Source of the DNA: JAWKTV01 sp041398905
GTDB lineage: Bacteria > Planctomycetota > Planctomycetia > Planctomycetales > Planctomycetaceae
Assembly: GCA_041398905.1 (NCBI GenBank)
Contig: JAWKTV010000006.1
Span: 186,001-250,000 of the forward strand
DNA length: 64,000 nucleotides
Direction of reading: 5' to 3'
This document shows, piece by piece, positions 38,680 to 48,945 of the stretch. Made by a program: the position numbers and the translations under genes. The notes beneath the pieces were generated by a model, which was not told the DNA's origin, searched no databases, and saw only the letters and a program-made list of their open reading frames with translations. Positions within the stretch are counted from its first letter, which is position 1. Each line of letters opens with the position of its first letter.

Positions 38680-38817
38680 CGCCCGGCAGGCGTTGCGCTG
38701 CCGATGGCGCATGGCGAATTCGCCGTGCAGCGCCTGCTGGACGTTGACGGTCTGCGTATGAAAGAATGCCGTAGCGACACCGCCAAACGACCCGCGCCAC
38801 GGACGATCAGCCTGACC

Positions 38818-41313
38818 ATGAACCGTTTCAACGATAACGACTCGCGTGATCCCTGGCGGCGTGACTTCGATGACGCGGACGATGATGACACGGACGATGA
38901 TGACGATCTGTCCGACGACTGGGGCAACGAACCGGCATCAGGAACACCCTGGGGGTTGATCGCCGCGCTCGGTGGCGGAGTGCTGGTCGTCTGCGGACTG
39001 CTGGTGACTGGATTTCTGATCGTGCGGCAGAGGCAGCACGCGGCGGAAGATGCCGCCGCGGCGTTCCGAGATGCGGAAAGCTCTGACGAGAAGTTTCAGC
39101 AGGCCGCGCTGGCTTTCCAAGGGGAGGCGGTCCCTGACGATGATGCGCGGATTGAGCCGCTGCGAGAACTGCTGGGGCACTGGCTCGACAGCTTTGGACG
39201 TAAGGATGTCGTGCTGCTTCGAGAACAGGTTGATACGCACCGGATGATGCAGGAGGTGCTGCGGACGACCGGCCTTACCATGACGCCGGCTCAGATGCGT
39301 CAGGTGGAGCCGGTCATGTCGTTGAATCTGCCGAGCCAGCTCATCAGCCAGGCCGAGCTTTACACGTACGACCGGTTCGAGATTCGCAAGGCCGAGTTCA
39401 ATGCGACCGGCGACGAGGCCATGCTGTTCGTGCGGATGTGGCAGGGAGACGACGTGAGCGTGAAGTTCCGCTTCTGGTGCGTGCAGCGGACCGGGGCATG
39501 GAAGGTGTACGACTTTGAAGACCTCTCCAGCTCGATGCGTTTCAGCGATTTGGGCGGGGCGGGATTTGTGATCGGCTATCGCACTCCCGAGCGACTCCCC
39601 GCGCTGCGATCAGCGATGCTGCGGATGACCGAAGCGACGATGGCGATTCTCCAGGAGGACTACGGCACGGCGGCGCAAGCACTCGACGCAATGGATACAA
39701 CGCACCTGCCCGACCCGCTCAAGGCGATGTGGCATATGCAGCACTCGCTCGTGGCGATGTCGAACGCCGACTGGCAGCAATCGCTGGACGACCTCGCCGC
39801 CGCCGAACGACTGCACCCGGACATGCTCATCACCCGGTATCTCCGGTCGATTACCTTCAACAACCTTGAACGGTACGAGGAGGCGGCGACGGAAGCGCGG
39901 GCTTTCATCGACAAGCTTGGCGGCGACCCACAGGCGAGCGTCGAACTGGTGGCGGCGCTGCAGTCACTTGATCGTAATGACGAGGCACTCGCCGCCGCGC
40001 GGGCCGGCCTGGACGACGACCCGACATCGGTCGACCTGCTGCATCAGCTTGCCTGGCTGATACCGGACGAAGGTGGCGAGGAATTCGCGCGGCGGTTCAT
40101 GGGACTGGCCCACCCCGACGAGCACTTTGACATGCTGTGCGGCCAGTTGGAGGAACGTCCGCTGTTGCTGGACGCCGTGGTCCGCGGCTACGCGGAAAAG
40201 TTCCCTGACGACATTGATGTCGGTTACTGGAGCGCGGTTGTCGATCTTGCGCAGGAGCGGCCGGAGTTGGCGCTTGAGAAGCTGCGGCCGCTGCTGCCGA
40301 AGATCGCCGCAGATGACCCGGACCTCTGGGCCTTCCGCAACCTCTACCACCGCGCAGCGGTGGCGGCGGATTCGTGGAAAGAGGTGTTTGAAGCGGCGAC
40401 CGACAAGCGCGAAGCCTTCGCCGAGCTGACGGCCCAAATGGCGGACGAACAGCACCGCGCGGCGAAGCGGCAGCTCGTGGAACTGTATGCTCCGCACGGC
40501 GAAGTCGACCCGTGGCTGTACGCCGTGCGTGGCGAACTGGCGGCCGCGAACGAGGACTGGGAAACTGCAATCTCGGAGTATCGCCGCGGGTACGAGTTGG
40601 AGCAGCAGGCTGGAACAAGCAACGACGAATCACTTACGCACTACGAGTTGCTGCGGGTCATGGCCCAAGCGGGGCGAGAGATTGAGGCTCTGCGAGAGAT
40701 TGCACCGACGGACCTGACATTCGGCACTTTGATGTACCAGGTGACGCCCGATCGACGTCAGAAGCTGCTGGACGAATTCCTCTCGCAGCATGCGGCGACG
40801 CCGGCAAGCAGCTACTGGCAGGCCGAAGCGCAGTATGCCGCCGGCGACTACGCGGCCGCCCTGGCCACGATCGATGACGCGGCGCAGGTCTTCGCTGACG
40901 ACTCCTACTATGCGGCGAGCGGGCTGCGAACAAAGTTTCGTACGCTGCTGAAACTCGACCGCATTGACGAGGCGAAACAGGTCACCGACCAGTTACAAGA
41001 CGAATACGACTGGCTGGTGCTGCTGGCGACCATCGACGCCGTCGAAGGTGACGTCGAGGCCACAAGCCAGCACCTGCAAGCGGCGGTCGACTCGTTCTAC
41101 TTCACTCCGGAGGAGTTCTACGACGTCGAGATTCTGGGCGAACTGCTGCTGACCGAGCCGTTCGCCGCGTTGAGGGAGAAGTTCCCTCCTGCGGCCAACA
41201 ACGACACCGCGACTGAGGAGAAAGTGACGAAACCGATGAGCGACGCCGTCCCGGCGGACAGTCCTCCCGCGGACGCCGCACCTGCGAACACTGAGCCGGC
41301 GGAAGCCGCCTGA
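38818..41313 (+). CDS. TPR-rich membrane-anchored protein
   Basis: 831 residues from MNRFNDNDSRDPWRRDF (ATG 38818). An extremely acidic N-terminal segment (residues about 16-40, mostly Asp) is followed by one transmembrane helix (GLIAALGGGVLVVCGLLVTGFLIV). A domain of about 200 residues follows, and then helical repeats with TPR spacing (for example HPDMLITRYLRSITFNNLERYEEAATEARAF and ELVAALQSLDRNDEALAAARAGL). It ends in an Ala/Pro/Asp-rich tail. Probably a scaffold for protein-protein contacts in the periplasm or paryphoplasm; no specific function can be read. Confidence 0.8.
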   Translation: MNRFNDNDSRDPWRRDFDDADDDDTDDDDDLSDDWGNEPASGTPWGLIAALGGGVLVVCGLLVTGFLIVRQRQHAAEDAAAAFRDAESSDEKFQQAALAFQGEAVPDDDARIEPLRELLGHWLDSFGRKDVVLLREQVDTHRMMQEVLRTTGLTMTPAQMRQVEPVMSLNLPSQLISQAELYTYDRFEIRKAEFNATGDEAMLFVRMWQGDDVSVKFRFWCVQRTGAWKVYDFEDLSSSMRFSDLGGAGFVIGYRTPERLPALRSAMLRMTEATMAILQEDYGTAAQALDAMDTTHLPDPLKAMWHMQHSLVAMSNADWQQSLDDLAAAERLHPDMLITRYLRSITFNNLERYEEAATEARAFIDKLGGDPQASVELVAALQSLDRNDEALAAARAGLDDDPTSVDLLHQLAWLIPDEGGEEFARRFMGLAHPDEHFDMLCGQLEERPLLLDAVVRGYAEKFPDDIDVGYWSAVVDLAQERPELALEKLRPLLPKIAADDPDLWAFRNLYHRAAVAADSWKEVFEAATDKREAFAELTAQMADEQHRAAKRQLVELYAPHGEVDPWLYAVRGELAAANEDWETAISEYRRGYELEQQAGTSNDESLTHYELLRVMAQAGREIEALREIAPTDLTFGTLMYQVTPDRRQKLLDEFLSQHAATPASSYWQAEAQYAAGDYAAALATIDDAAQVFADDSYYAASGLRTKFRTLLKLDRIDEAKQVTDQLQDEYDWLVLLATIDAVEGDVEATSQHLQAAVDSFYFTPEEFYDVEILGELLLTEPFAALREKFPPAANNDTATEEKVTKPMSDAVPADSPPADAAPANTEPAEAA

Positions 41314-41367
41314 ACGGCTCCGCCATGCTGGGGTCCGGATTGCGACGACGAATCGCCCCCGCTCGTG

Positions 41368-42897
41368 TCAGCTCTCCGGCCGCAGCAGGGGGAAGTAGAT
41401 CACGTCGCGGATGGAGCGGCTGTTCGTCAGCAGCATCACCAGGCGATCGATGCCGATCCCCAGTCCGCCCGCCGGCGGCATGCCGCACTTGAGGGCCGTG
41501 ATGAACTCGTGGTCCATTTTCGCCATCGAGTCCTCTTCCGCCTGTCCTTCCAACTGCGTGCGAAACAGTTGCTCCTGAAGCACCGGATCGTTGAGTTCGG
41601 TGTAAGCGTTCGCGAGTTCCATTCCGTGAATGAACAACTCGAATCGTTCGGCGATGGCGGGGTTGGACTGCTTTCGCTTGGTGAGCGGACAGATGGAAGC
41701 CGGGTAATCGATGACGAACACCGGGCCGATCAGGCTGTCCTCGACCGTCGCCTCGAATACCTCGCTGACGACCAGGTCCGGGTGGGTGTGGCCCGCTTCC
41801 ATGGCGGTGATGAAGTCCCGCTTGATGCGGCCCGCCTTCGCCAGCTCGCGGGCCACCTCCGCCACGGCGGCGGTGTCGCTCATCTCGCAGCCCGCATGCT
41901 CGCGGAACAACTCGGCGTACGTCCTGCGAGGCCACGGCGGGGTAAAGTCGATCTGCTGATCCCCCCACGGCAGCAGTAGTGGCGCGTCGTCGGTCGGCAG
42001 TTCTCCGCGACTCAACAGAACCTGACGCGCAGCGTTCGAGACGATCGCTTCCGTCAACTCCATCATCGATTCGTAGTTGCCGTAGGCCTGGTAGATCTCG
42101 ATCATCGTGAACTCGGGATTGTGCGTGGCGTCAATCCCTTCATTGCGGAAGACCCGGCCGATCTCGTAGACCCGCTCGACCCCCCCCACCAGCAGCCGCT
42201 TGAGATGCAGTTCGAGCGCGATCCGCAAGTACAGGTCAATGTCGAGCGCGTTGTGGTGCGTGACGAACGGCCGGGCCGCTGCGCCGCCGGCGATGGCGTG
42301 CAGCACGGGCGTCTCGACTTCAACAAAGCGTTCCCCGCGCAGCGTCTGCCGCACCGAGTCGATGATCTTGCTCCGCAGCAACATGCGGTCAAGGACCCCC
42401 TCGTTGTAGATGAGGTCGAGGTGTCGATGCCGCAGCAGCAATTCGATGTCCTGTGCGCCGTGGAACTTCTCGGGGGGCTGCGCAAGCGACTTGGTGAGGA
42501 CGGTGAGCTGCGCGACCAGGACCGAGACTTCGCCGGAGTCCGTACGGCGCATGTTGCCGTCAACGCCGATGATGTCTCCCAGGTCGAGCTGTCCCATAAG
42601 CTCCCATTGCTCTTCGGACAATTCACCACGCGAGAAGAGCAGCTGGACCTTGCCTGTGGCATCCTGGATGTCGAAGAAACGCAGCTTGCCCGCCTTGCGG
42701 CGGAGCATGATGCGCCCGGCGATCCGGACCCGCTCGCCGCTGACGCCACTCTCATCCGGGCAGAGCGGTCGGACGTCCGCGATTGCACGGTGGCCATCAA
42801 ACCGCTGACCGAATGGATCATGGCCCAACTCGACAATCTTCTCCGCCTTCTGCAACCGGGCCGCCTCGAACCGATCCGGCTTCTGCACGTTCGACAT
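41368..42897 (-). CDS. lysS: Lysine-tRNA ligase, class II
   Basis: 509 residues from MSNVQKPDRFEAARLQ (ATG 42897); upstream in-frame codons to 43092 are not family-like. The N-terminal anticodon-binding OB domain includes VRIAGRIMLRRKAGKLRFFDIQD. Class II motif 2 is RVFRNEGIDATHNPEFTMIEIY and motif 3 is GLGIGIDRLVMLL. It is divergent from pheA and convergent with the TPR gene. Confidence 0.96.
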   Translation of the reverse strand: MSNVQKPDRFEAARLQKAEKIVELGHDPFGQRFDGHRAIADVRPLCPDESGVSGERVRIAGRIMLRRKAGKLRFFDIQDATGKVQLLFSRGELSEEQWELMGQLDLGDIIGVDGNMRRTDSGEVSVLVAQLTVLTKSLAQPPEKFHGAQDIELLLRHRHLDLIYNEGVLDRMLLRSKIIDSVRQTLRGERFVEVETPVLHAIAGGAAARPFVTHHNALDIDLYLRIALELHLKRLLVGGVERVYEIGRVFRNEGIDATHNPEFTMIEIYQAYGNYESMMELTEAIVSNAARQVLLSRGELPTDDAPLLLPWGDQQIDFTPPWPRRTYAELFREHAGCEMSDTAAVAEVARELAKAGRIKRDFITAMEAGHTHPDLVVSEVFEATVEDSLIGPVFVIDYPASICPLTKRKQSNPAIAERFELFIHGMELANAYTELNDPVLQEQLFRTQLEGQAEEDSMAKMDHEFITALKCGMPPAGGLGIGIDRLVMLLTNSRSIRDVIYFPLLRPES

Positions 42898-43547
42898 GAC
42901 AAACCTTCTGCTCGTTTCACGAAAAATGGGCTGCGCATCGTAATGCATGCGGGCGAGTTCGTCCCGCATATCGAGCACGATGGAATGGTCGATTTGCTCC
43001 GTGGCGGAGCATCTGACCTGGAGGAGTTGAGCGACGGGGAGGGCCGGGTCGCGTGTCGAACATCCGCGGGAGTTCGCAGCCAGTCCCGACACATTTCCAC
43101 AACACTTGAGAAGGCATAGCGTTACAACACTTCCGCAACATCAAGTCGCTATCGAGCAGCTCGCCCTTCGTCCTGCTGGCCGCTTGACACTCCGCAAGTC
43201 GGCCATTACAAGCGAGTTCTGCGAAAAATGGCTCATTTGGGGGGCCGGAACAGGGTCGGCTGCCGAATCGGCAGCACACTGTATCTGTGTTTTGCAAGAG
43301 AAGTTACGTGCAGTTGCAGGTGCCACGGAGGGTGCTGCAGGCGTCACCCGGATCCAGGCAGTTCATTCAGGCATAAGCGGTTGCCAAATAATGGCTTATG
43401 TATTGACCGAGGACGTTTCGGTCGACCGTGTGCTGAGTGGTTGCTGTCGATGGTCCGGTCGTGTTCGTCGTTGAAGTAAGACCCGGCAGCAGGGAACGAC
43501 CCGGGACGTTGCCAACATCTCGGTTCTTCCGTCCGGACAGCATCCTC
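42898..43547. other. Divergent intergenic region lysS-pheA
   Basis: 650 bp with no supportable gene. It holds an inverted repeat GACCGA (43405-43410) / TCGGTC (43418-43423) with a 7-nt loop about 125 nt before pheA, and an AATAAT hexamer at 43387 that could be a -10 but has no good -35. A leader control of pheA is conceivable but no leader peptide rich in Phe was seen. Confidence 0.4.
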
Positions 43548-44777
43548 ATGGCCAAGAAGTCGACCCGCAAAGCAGCAGCCAAGACGGCCGCTCGCAAGGC
43601 CGCCCCCACGCAGGTACGGAAGGCGGTTCCCAAGGCAAAGCCAGCCGCTCCAAAAAAGAAGGTCGCTCCCAAGTCGACCCCCGCGGCCTCCAAGACCGTG
43701 AAGCGAAAGAAGCCGGAGTCGAACGAAGCGAAGCTGGTCAAAATTGACCGCGAGCTGTTGAAGCTCGCGAATCTGCGGGCGGAATTGACCGTCAAGGAGT
43801 TGCAGCAGCACGCCGACATCCGCCGCGTGATGTTCGACACACAAGCGGAACAGGCCTTGTGGGCACGCGTCGATGACGCGAACAAAGGCCCGCTCTCTGT
43901 CGCGGCCACCCGCTCCATCTTCCGAGAGATTCTGAGCGCGGCCCGGGCGAAAGTGAAGACGCTCCGCGTCGCCTATCTCGGCCCGGCATTCAGCTTCACA
44001 CACCTCGCCGCCATCGAGCGGTTCGGCAAGGGAACCGATCTGATCCCGGTCAGCTCGATCGCCGCAGTGTTTGAAGAGGTGAATCGAGGGCACGCGCACT
44101 ACGGCATCGTGCCGATCGAGAATAGCACGGACGGACGGGTGGTCGACACGCTCGACATGTTCACGCGGTTGCCGCTGCGGATCTGCGGGGAGGTGCAGAT
44201 GGCGATCCATCACAATCTCATGTCCCGTTCGCCGCGCAGCGAGATCGTCGAGATCTACAGCAAGCCGCAGGCGCTGTCGCAATGCCGCGACTGGCTCGCC
44301 CGCAACATGCCGCGGGCCGCGACGATTGAAGTCACCAGCACGTCGACCGCCGCGCAACTTGCCCGCGACAAGCCGGGTGCCGCCGCCGTCGCCAGCCAGC
44401 AGGCCGCAGTGCAGTACGACCTGGAGATCGTCGCCGCCAAGATCGAGGACAACGCCCATAATGTCACCCGGTTCGCCATCATCGGCGAGGACGAGACGAA
44501 GCCAACCGGCAAGGACCGGACGGCTTTGCTGCTGCAGATTCCGCACGCACCCGGTTCGCTCTCGGAGGCGCTGAACGCCTTCAAGATTCACAAGATCAAC
44601 CTGACGTGGATCGAGTCGTTCCCGCTGCGTGGTCCGGAGACCGGCTACTTGTTCTTCCTCGACTTCGAGGGGCATCAGGGCGAGGCCCGCATCCGCAAGG
44701 CGTTGGAAGACCTGCAGAAGAAGGCCGTGCGAATGGAGGTGCTCGGCTCCTATCCTCGCTATGAGCCGATTGGTTGA
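43548..44777 (+). CDS. pheA: Bifunctional chorismate mutase/prephenate dehydratase with histone H1-like tail
   Basis: 409 residues from MAKKSTRKAAAKTAARKAAP (ATG 43548). Residues 1-60 are Lys/Ala/Pro-rich, like the C-terminal tail of histone H1. A chorismate mutase-like helical domain follows (KIDRELLKLANLRAELTVKE), and then prephenate dehydratase: VAYLGPAFSFTHLAA, VPIENSTDGRVVDTLDMF and NVTRFAIIGEDE. A C-terminal ACT domain (ALLLQIPHAPGSLSEALNAF) senses phenylalanine; its ESRP motif is ESFP here. The enzyme makes phenylpyruvate for phenylalanine synthesis. The basic tail has no place in the known enzyme. Confidence 0.93.
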   Translation: MAKKSTRKAAAKTAARKAAPTQVRKAVPKAKPAAPKKKVAPKSTPAASKTVKRKKPESNEAKLVKIDRELLKLANLRAELTVKELQQHADIRRVMFDTQAEQALWARVDDANKGPLSVAATRSIFREILSAARAKVKTLRVAYLGPAFSFTHLAAIERFGKGTDLIPVSSIAAVFEEVNRGHAHYGIVPIENSTDGRVVDTLDMFTRLPLRICGEVQMAIHHNLMSRSPRSEIVEIYSKPQALSQCRDWLARNMPRAATIEVTSTSTAAQLARDKPGAAAVASQQAAVQYDLEIVAAKIEDNAHNVTRFAIIGEDETKPTGKDRTALLLQIPHAPGSLSEALNAFKIHKINLTWIESFPLRGPETGYLFFLDFEGHQGEARIRKALEDLQKKAVRMEVLGSYPRYEPIG

Positions 44778-44942
44778 CAGCCGCCCAGACCAGTCCGTGT
44801 GGACGCGGCATCCGGGGGCGTTGGTGTCGTTCGCGAGGGCCCGTGTCGGGAATCGCCGCGTAGGTGTGCCACCGGCCAGTCAAGGCGCGCGGCGACGCGG
44901 TGCCTGGGTGATCGAGTTGATTCAGACGATTGATGGATTGTC

Positions 44943-45549
44943 ATGGAAATCGTGTTCTATCCGCATCCGGCGTTGCGTCAGCGAGCGGGGGATATCACCT
45001 GTATCGACGATGCGCTGCGGTCCGCGGTGCGTGAGATGTTCGAGCTGATGTACTCCGCCAACGGAGTCGGGCTGGCGGCCAACCAGGTCGGTTTACCTTT
45101 GCGGTTCTTCGTGATGAACCCATCGGGCGACCGGGATGAGCCGGAGCATGAGCAGGTCGTCATCAACCCGATCGTTCGCAACAAGCGGGGTGCGGAGACC
45201 GACGAGGAGGGCTGCCTGAGTCTGCCCTCGATGCATGGCGACGTGCGTCGGGCGACCGACCTGACCGTCGAGTACTTCACGCTCGAAGGCGAAACCGTGA
45301 AGGCGACACTCAGCGACTTCACCGCCCGGGTCTTCCAGCACGAATTCGACCATCTCGAGGGCGTGCTGTTCATCGATCATCTCCCCGCCGGCGAGCAGGA
45401 GCGGTTTCTTCCCAGGCTGACCGAACTGAGCGAACAGTTTGAGGCGACAAAGCTCCGGCGACTATCCTGCGACCGCCGAGCTGGAGCAGGCCGTCCGCGC
45501 GATCGTCGCCGGCGGTCAGGTTCCGCCGAACTTCGGGGCTGGGTGTTGA
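44943..45549 (+). CDS. def: Peptide deformylase, frameshifted near the C terminus
   Basis: All three catalytic motifs are present: GVGLAANQVGL, EGCLSLPS and HEFDHLEG (the metal-binding HExxH type). Frame is lost at about 45448-45450 (an AAA run). Removing one A turns the tail into SSGDYPATAELEQAVRAIVA and ends at TGA 45547-45549. Unrepaired, the frame runs on to 45623 with an improbable Arg-rich tail. It removes the formyl group from nascent chains and stands directly before fmt, a common and functionally matched pairing. Confidence 0.92.
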
Positions 45550-45665
45550 CGCGAGCCGGTCGACAATCCGGGGCGTTCGGAGGTTGGCACGCCACCGGGC
45601 CATCATCAACGCCGGCGACGTGAGCCATGGCCGCTTCGCACCCAGACCGGCGGAAAGGGAACGTG

Positions 45666-46639
45666 ATGCCACTGCGACTGCTGATGATGGGAACCGGGAC
45701 GTTCGCTTTGCCGACGTTCGAGGCGCTCTGTCGTTCGGGACACCAGGTGGTGGGACTGGTGACGCAGCCGGACCGTCGTGGGGGGGGCATCATGAGCATC
45801 CGCACCCGATGCGGGAGTTCGCCGAGGCGGCCGGTGTACCGGTCCTCCAGCCCGAGAACGTCAACCGAGCCGAGGCACTCGACCAACTACGGGAGCTGCA
45901 AGCCGACGTGTTCGTGGTCGCGGCGTATGGTCAAATTCTGTCGGCGGAGCTGCTGAAAATCCCCCGCCTTGGGGCGTACAACCTGCATGCCTCATTGCTG
46001 CCCAAGTACCGCGGCGCGGCCCCGATTCAATACGCCGTTTGGAAGGGTGAGTCGGAGACGGGCGTGGTCGTGTTCCGCATCGAGCCGCGACTCGACGCAG
46101 GCCCGCTGCTTGGAGTCGCGCGGACTCCGATCGGTTTGGACGACACCAGCGGGGACATCGAACAGCGTCTCGCGGCTGCGGCGGGACCGTTGATGCTGAG
46201 CGTGCTGACAGACATCGAACAGGGATCGATCGCCCCGATTCCACAGGACGCCGCACTGGTCTCACGCGCACCGAAGATTCGCAAGGAGCAGGGCCAGATC
46301 GACTGGCGGCAAAGCCCGCAGGAGATCGATTGTCAGGTGCGGGCGATGCAGCCCTGGCCGCTGGCCTATACCTTTCTGCACGTCGGCGCGGCGACTCCGC
46401 TGCGAGTGGTCGTTCGCCGCGTGCGTCGTGCGAGCAATGATGCAGGCGAGGCCCAGTCGACCGCCCTTCCCGGTGCGGCGCAGGCGACCGACGACGGCAG
46501 GCTCTTCGTTCGCAGCGGGGCAGGGGAGGTCGAAATTCTTGAGTTGCAGCCGGCTGGCAAACGGACGATGACCGCCGCAGAATTCCTGCGCGGCCGCGGC
46601 CTCGCCGCCGATTCCCGCTTCGGTGACGAAACCGAGTGA
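45666..46639 (+). CDS. fmt: Methionyl-tRNA formyltransferase, frameshifted in a G7 run
   Basis: Starts MPLRLLMMGTGTFALPTFEAL (ATG 45666). After QPDRRGG it meets seven consecutive Gs (45780-45786); one G fewer gives HHEHPHPMREFAEAAGVPV and joins the intact remainder. The hydrolase/transferase motif is NLHASLLPKYRGAAPI, and ETGVVVFRIEPRLDAGP is also present. The C-terminal domain binds the tRNA (IDCQVRAMQPWPLAYTFL). About 324 residues when repaired, normal for the family. It follows def. Confidence 0.92.
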
Positions 46640-46691
46640 CCAACCCGCGGGCGCGATCCGGCCGCTGCGGCGCCGTGGTCGTGAGCCTCCA

Positions 46692-47641
46692 TCACCATAG
46701 CTTCTCGCGCGGCCGATCGGTGATCTCGGTGCGCAACTGCTCGATCAGCTCCGCAACCTTCGCGGACGGATGCTTGGGCATGACGATCTTGACGACCGCG
46801 AACTGATCGCCCTGCTGGCCGCTCTTCGGGTCTTTGAAGCCTTTCCCCTTGAGTCGCAGCTTGGCCCCGGAAGAAGTCCCTTTCGGAATACTGAGCGTCA
46901 CAAAGCCGTCGGTCAGCGTTGGGACATCGACTTTCGCACCGAGTGCCGCTTCAACGAGGTTCAGCGGCAATTCGACGTACAGATCGTCCCCTTCGCGGCG
47001 GAAGTAGGGGTGTGCGGCGACACTGACATTAATCCGCAGATCACCTGCCGGCCCTCCGCCGGCGCCGGGCGAGCCTTGCCCGGCCAGGCGAATCGCGGCC
47101 CCGTCGCGGATGCCTGCGGGAATCTTCACGGCCAGCGTTTCCGGCGTGCCGTCGCGATTGAGATGCAGATCATACTCGCCGCCGTTCGCGGCGAGCATGA
47201 ACGGCACTGTGACATCGACGGTCAAGTCCTCGCCCTTACGGGCTCGGTGCTGACCCGATCGGGGACGCCGACCACGCCCTCCAAACGCGCCACCGAAGAT
47301 ATCACCCAGATCGATCCCCCCTTCGCCGAATATGTCGTTCACGTCGACCTGCCCGCCGCCGCCCGGGAAGCCGCCGCCTGGGAACCCACCGCCGCGAAAC
47401 GGCCCGCCGGCCTGCCGGCATGCTTCCAGGCGGAGCCGAACTGGTCGTACTGCTTACGCTTCTCCGCGTCGCCGAGAACCTCATAGGCCTCGGTCGCCTC
47501 TTTGAATCGCTCAGCGGCCGCCTTGTCGTCGGGGTGCAGATCGGGATGATTCTCCCGCGCGATTCGCTTGTAAGCCTTGCGAATCTCGTCATCGGTGGCG
47601 CCCCGAGCGACGCCGAGCACCTTGTAGTAGTCGTTGGCCAT
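46692..47641 (-). CDS. DnaJ/CbpA-like co-chaperone, frameshifted
   Basis: The J domain (residues 1-70) starts MANDYYKVLGVARGATDDEI and has the HPD motif in ENHPDLHPDDK. After WKHAG the frame breaks near 47424. One extra C gives QAGGPFRGGGFPGGGFPGGG, the Gly/Phe linker, then the two peptide-binding C-terminal domains (ARKGEDLTVDVTVPFMLA onward) to LW at 46692. There is no CxxCxGxG zinc domain, so it is CbpA/DnaJ type B. It stimulates DnaK. It is convergent with fmt. Confidence 0.88.
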
Positions 47642-47876
47642 CTGCCTTGGGGGGACGCGAAGTGCGGGTTCTGCGAAGCTTGAACCGGGATTCTATGCCC
47701 GTCCCGAGTCGACGAACAGGGTCAGTCCCTGAAGCATCCGACGTGAAATGTCGGCGGGGAATTCCGCCGTGAATCAAGGCCTTACTTGACAGTCCGGACG
47801 GTCAAACTCCAGCATGACCGACTCGGACCAACTGGTCCTCAATTCCACCACCCCTGCCTGCCCGGCCCGCCCAACC

Positions 47877-48704
47877 ATGCTCCGCACTCTCTTCACCATC
47901 GCACTACTGACGGGAATGCTCGTGCCAGCCAGCGGAGTCGCTGAGGAACTGTTCCCCGATGAGCAGCTTCGCGGAGTCATTCAGGAAATACTGCGGAAGA
48001 AGCAGATCGACAAGCCGCAGATCGATCCGGCTGACCTCTCGAAGATCTTTTTTCTTGATGCGAAGGGGAAGGGGATCGCCAACCTGCAAGGGTTGGAGCG
48101 ATGCACCAATCTTGCCTCCGTCGACCTGTCCGGGAACGCGATCGTCGATGTGTCGCCGTTGGCGGCGTGCGGCGACATCCAGACATTGACACTGACTGGG
48201 AATCAGATCACCAATGCTGCGCCACTTGGCAAGCTGACCAAGCTGCAGTACCTGCAGCTCGACGGCAACAAGCTGGCTTCGCTTGATGGCCTGCAGTCTC
48301 TCGCAAATCTGCGGTCGCTCTATCTCGCTGACAATCAGCTCGATTCCGTCGCGCCGCTGGCTGAACTGACTCAGTTGCGGTCGCTGTACCTCGACGGGAA
48401 TCAGGTGGCCGACATCGCTCCACTGGCCAAGCTGCGATGGCTTTCCTCACTGGGAATGGACGGCAACCGCGTCGCGAACCTGCAGCCGCTGGCCGGGCTG
48501 ACCGAATTGCGATTCACCTCGCTCAAGGGGAATCCACTGGCGGATCTCGGGCCGCTTGTAACGATGGCCGAACAAGACCTCGCCGGCCCGCAGCGTTTCG
48601 CCCCGTACTGGTTTCTGTATGTCGACGAAGCGGCACTGCCGGCAGCGGCACAGGACCAGTTGGCGCGTCTACAGACGCTCGGCGTGCGAATCAATCACGA
48701 GTAG
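47877..48704 (+). CDS. Exported leucine-rich repeat protein
   Basis: 275 residues from MLRTLFTIALLTGMLVPASG (ATG 47877), with a signal peptide. About six to seven 22-residue repeats follow, of the LxxLxLxxNxIxDxxPL kind (for example LQYLQLDGNKLASLDGLQ and LRSLYLADNQLDSVAPLAE), resembling internalin/SDS22-type repeats. It has a short C-terminal cap. Probably a periplasmic or surface protein-binding module; the partner is unknown. A TTGACA at 47784 lies upstream but has a poor -10. Confidence 0.85.
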   Translation: MLRTLFTIALLTGMLVPASGVAEELFPDEQLRGVIQEILRKKQIDKPQIDPADLSKIFFLDAKGKGIANLQGLERCTNLASVDLSGNAIVDVSPLAACGDIQTLTLTGNQITNAAPLGKLTKLQYLQLDGNKLASLDGLQSLANLRSLYLADNQLDSVAPLAELTQLRSLYLDGNQVADIAPLAKLRWLSSLGMDGNRVANLQPLAGLTELRFTSLKGNPLADLGPLVTMAEQDLAGPQRFAPYWFLYVDEAALPAAAQDQLARLQTLGVRINHE

Positions 48705-48945
48705 GCGGACCGACCGCAGGACCAGAATGGGAGTGAACGATCGGGCCCGCGGCTCAACGCCACGTTGGCCACCGGGTGGCCTCCCCGATGAACATCACGA
48801 GCACACTGCACCACGGGCATCACCGAAGATGTCCGAACTGCTTCGCGCATGAGCGGAAACTGATATGCTGGCGGAAGGGTCGTGGTCGCTCGAGCTGTAG
48901 GCGTGCCACGGCTGATTCTGGCGACGAATATGAGGAACTGGCATC

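Noticed and set aside
42917..43297. 126-codon minus-strand frame upstream of lysS
   Set aside because: It is Cys/Arg/Pro-rich with no start site signals or family resemblance, and overlaps the N-terminal extension region of lysS.
43344..44675. 443-codon minus-strand frame opposite pheA
   Set aside because: Complete overlap with a gene whose catalytic motifs are clear; the antisense product has no recognisable domain.
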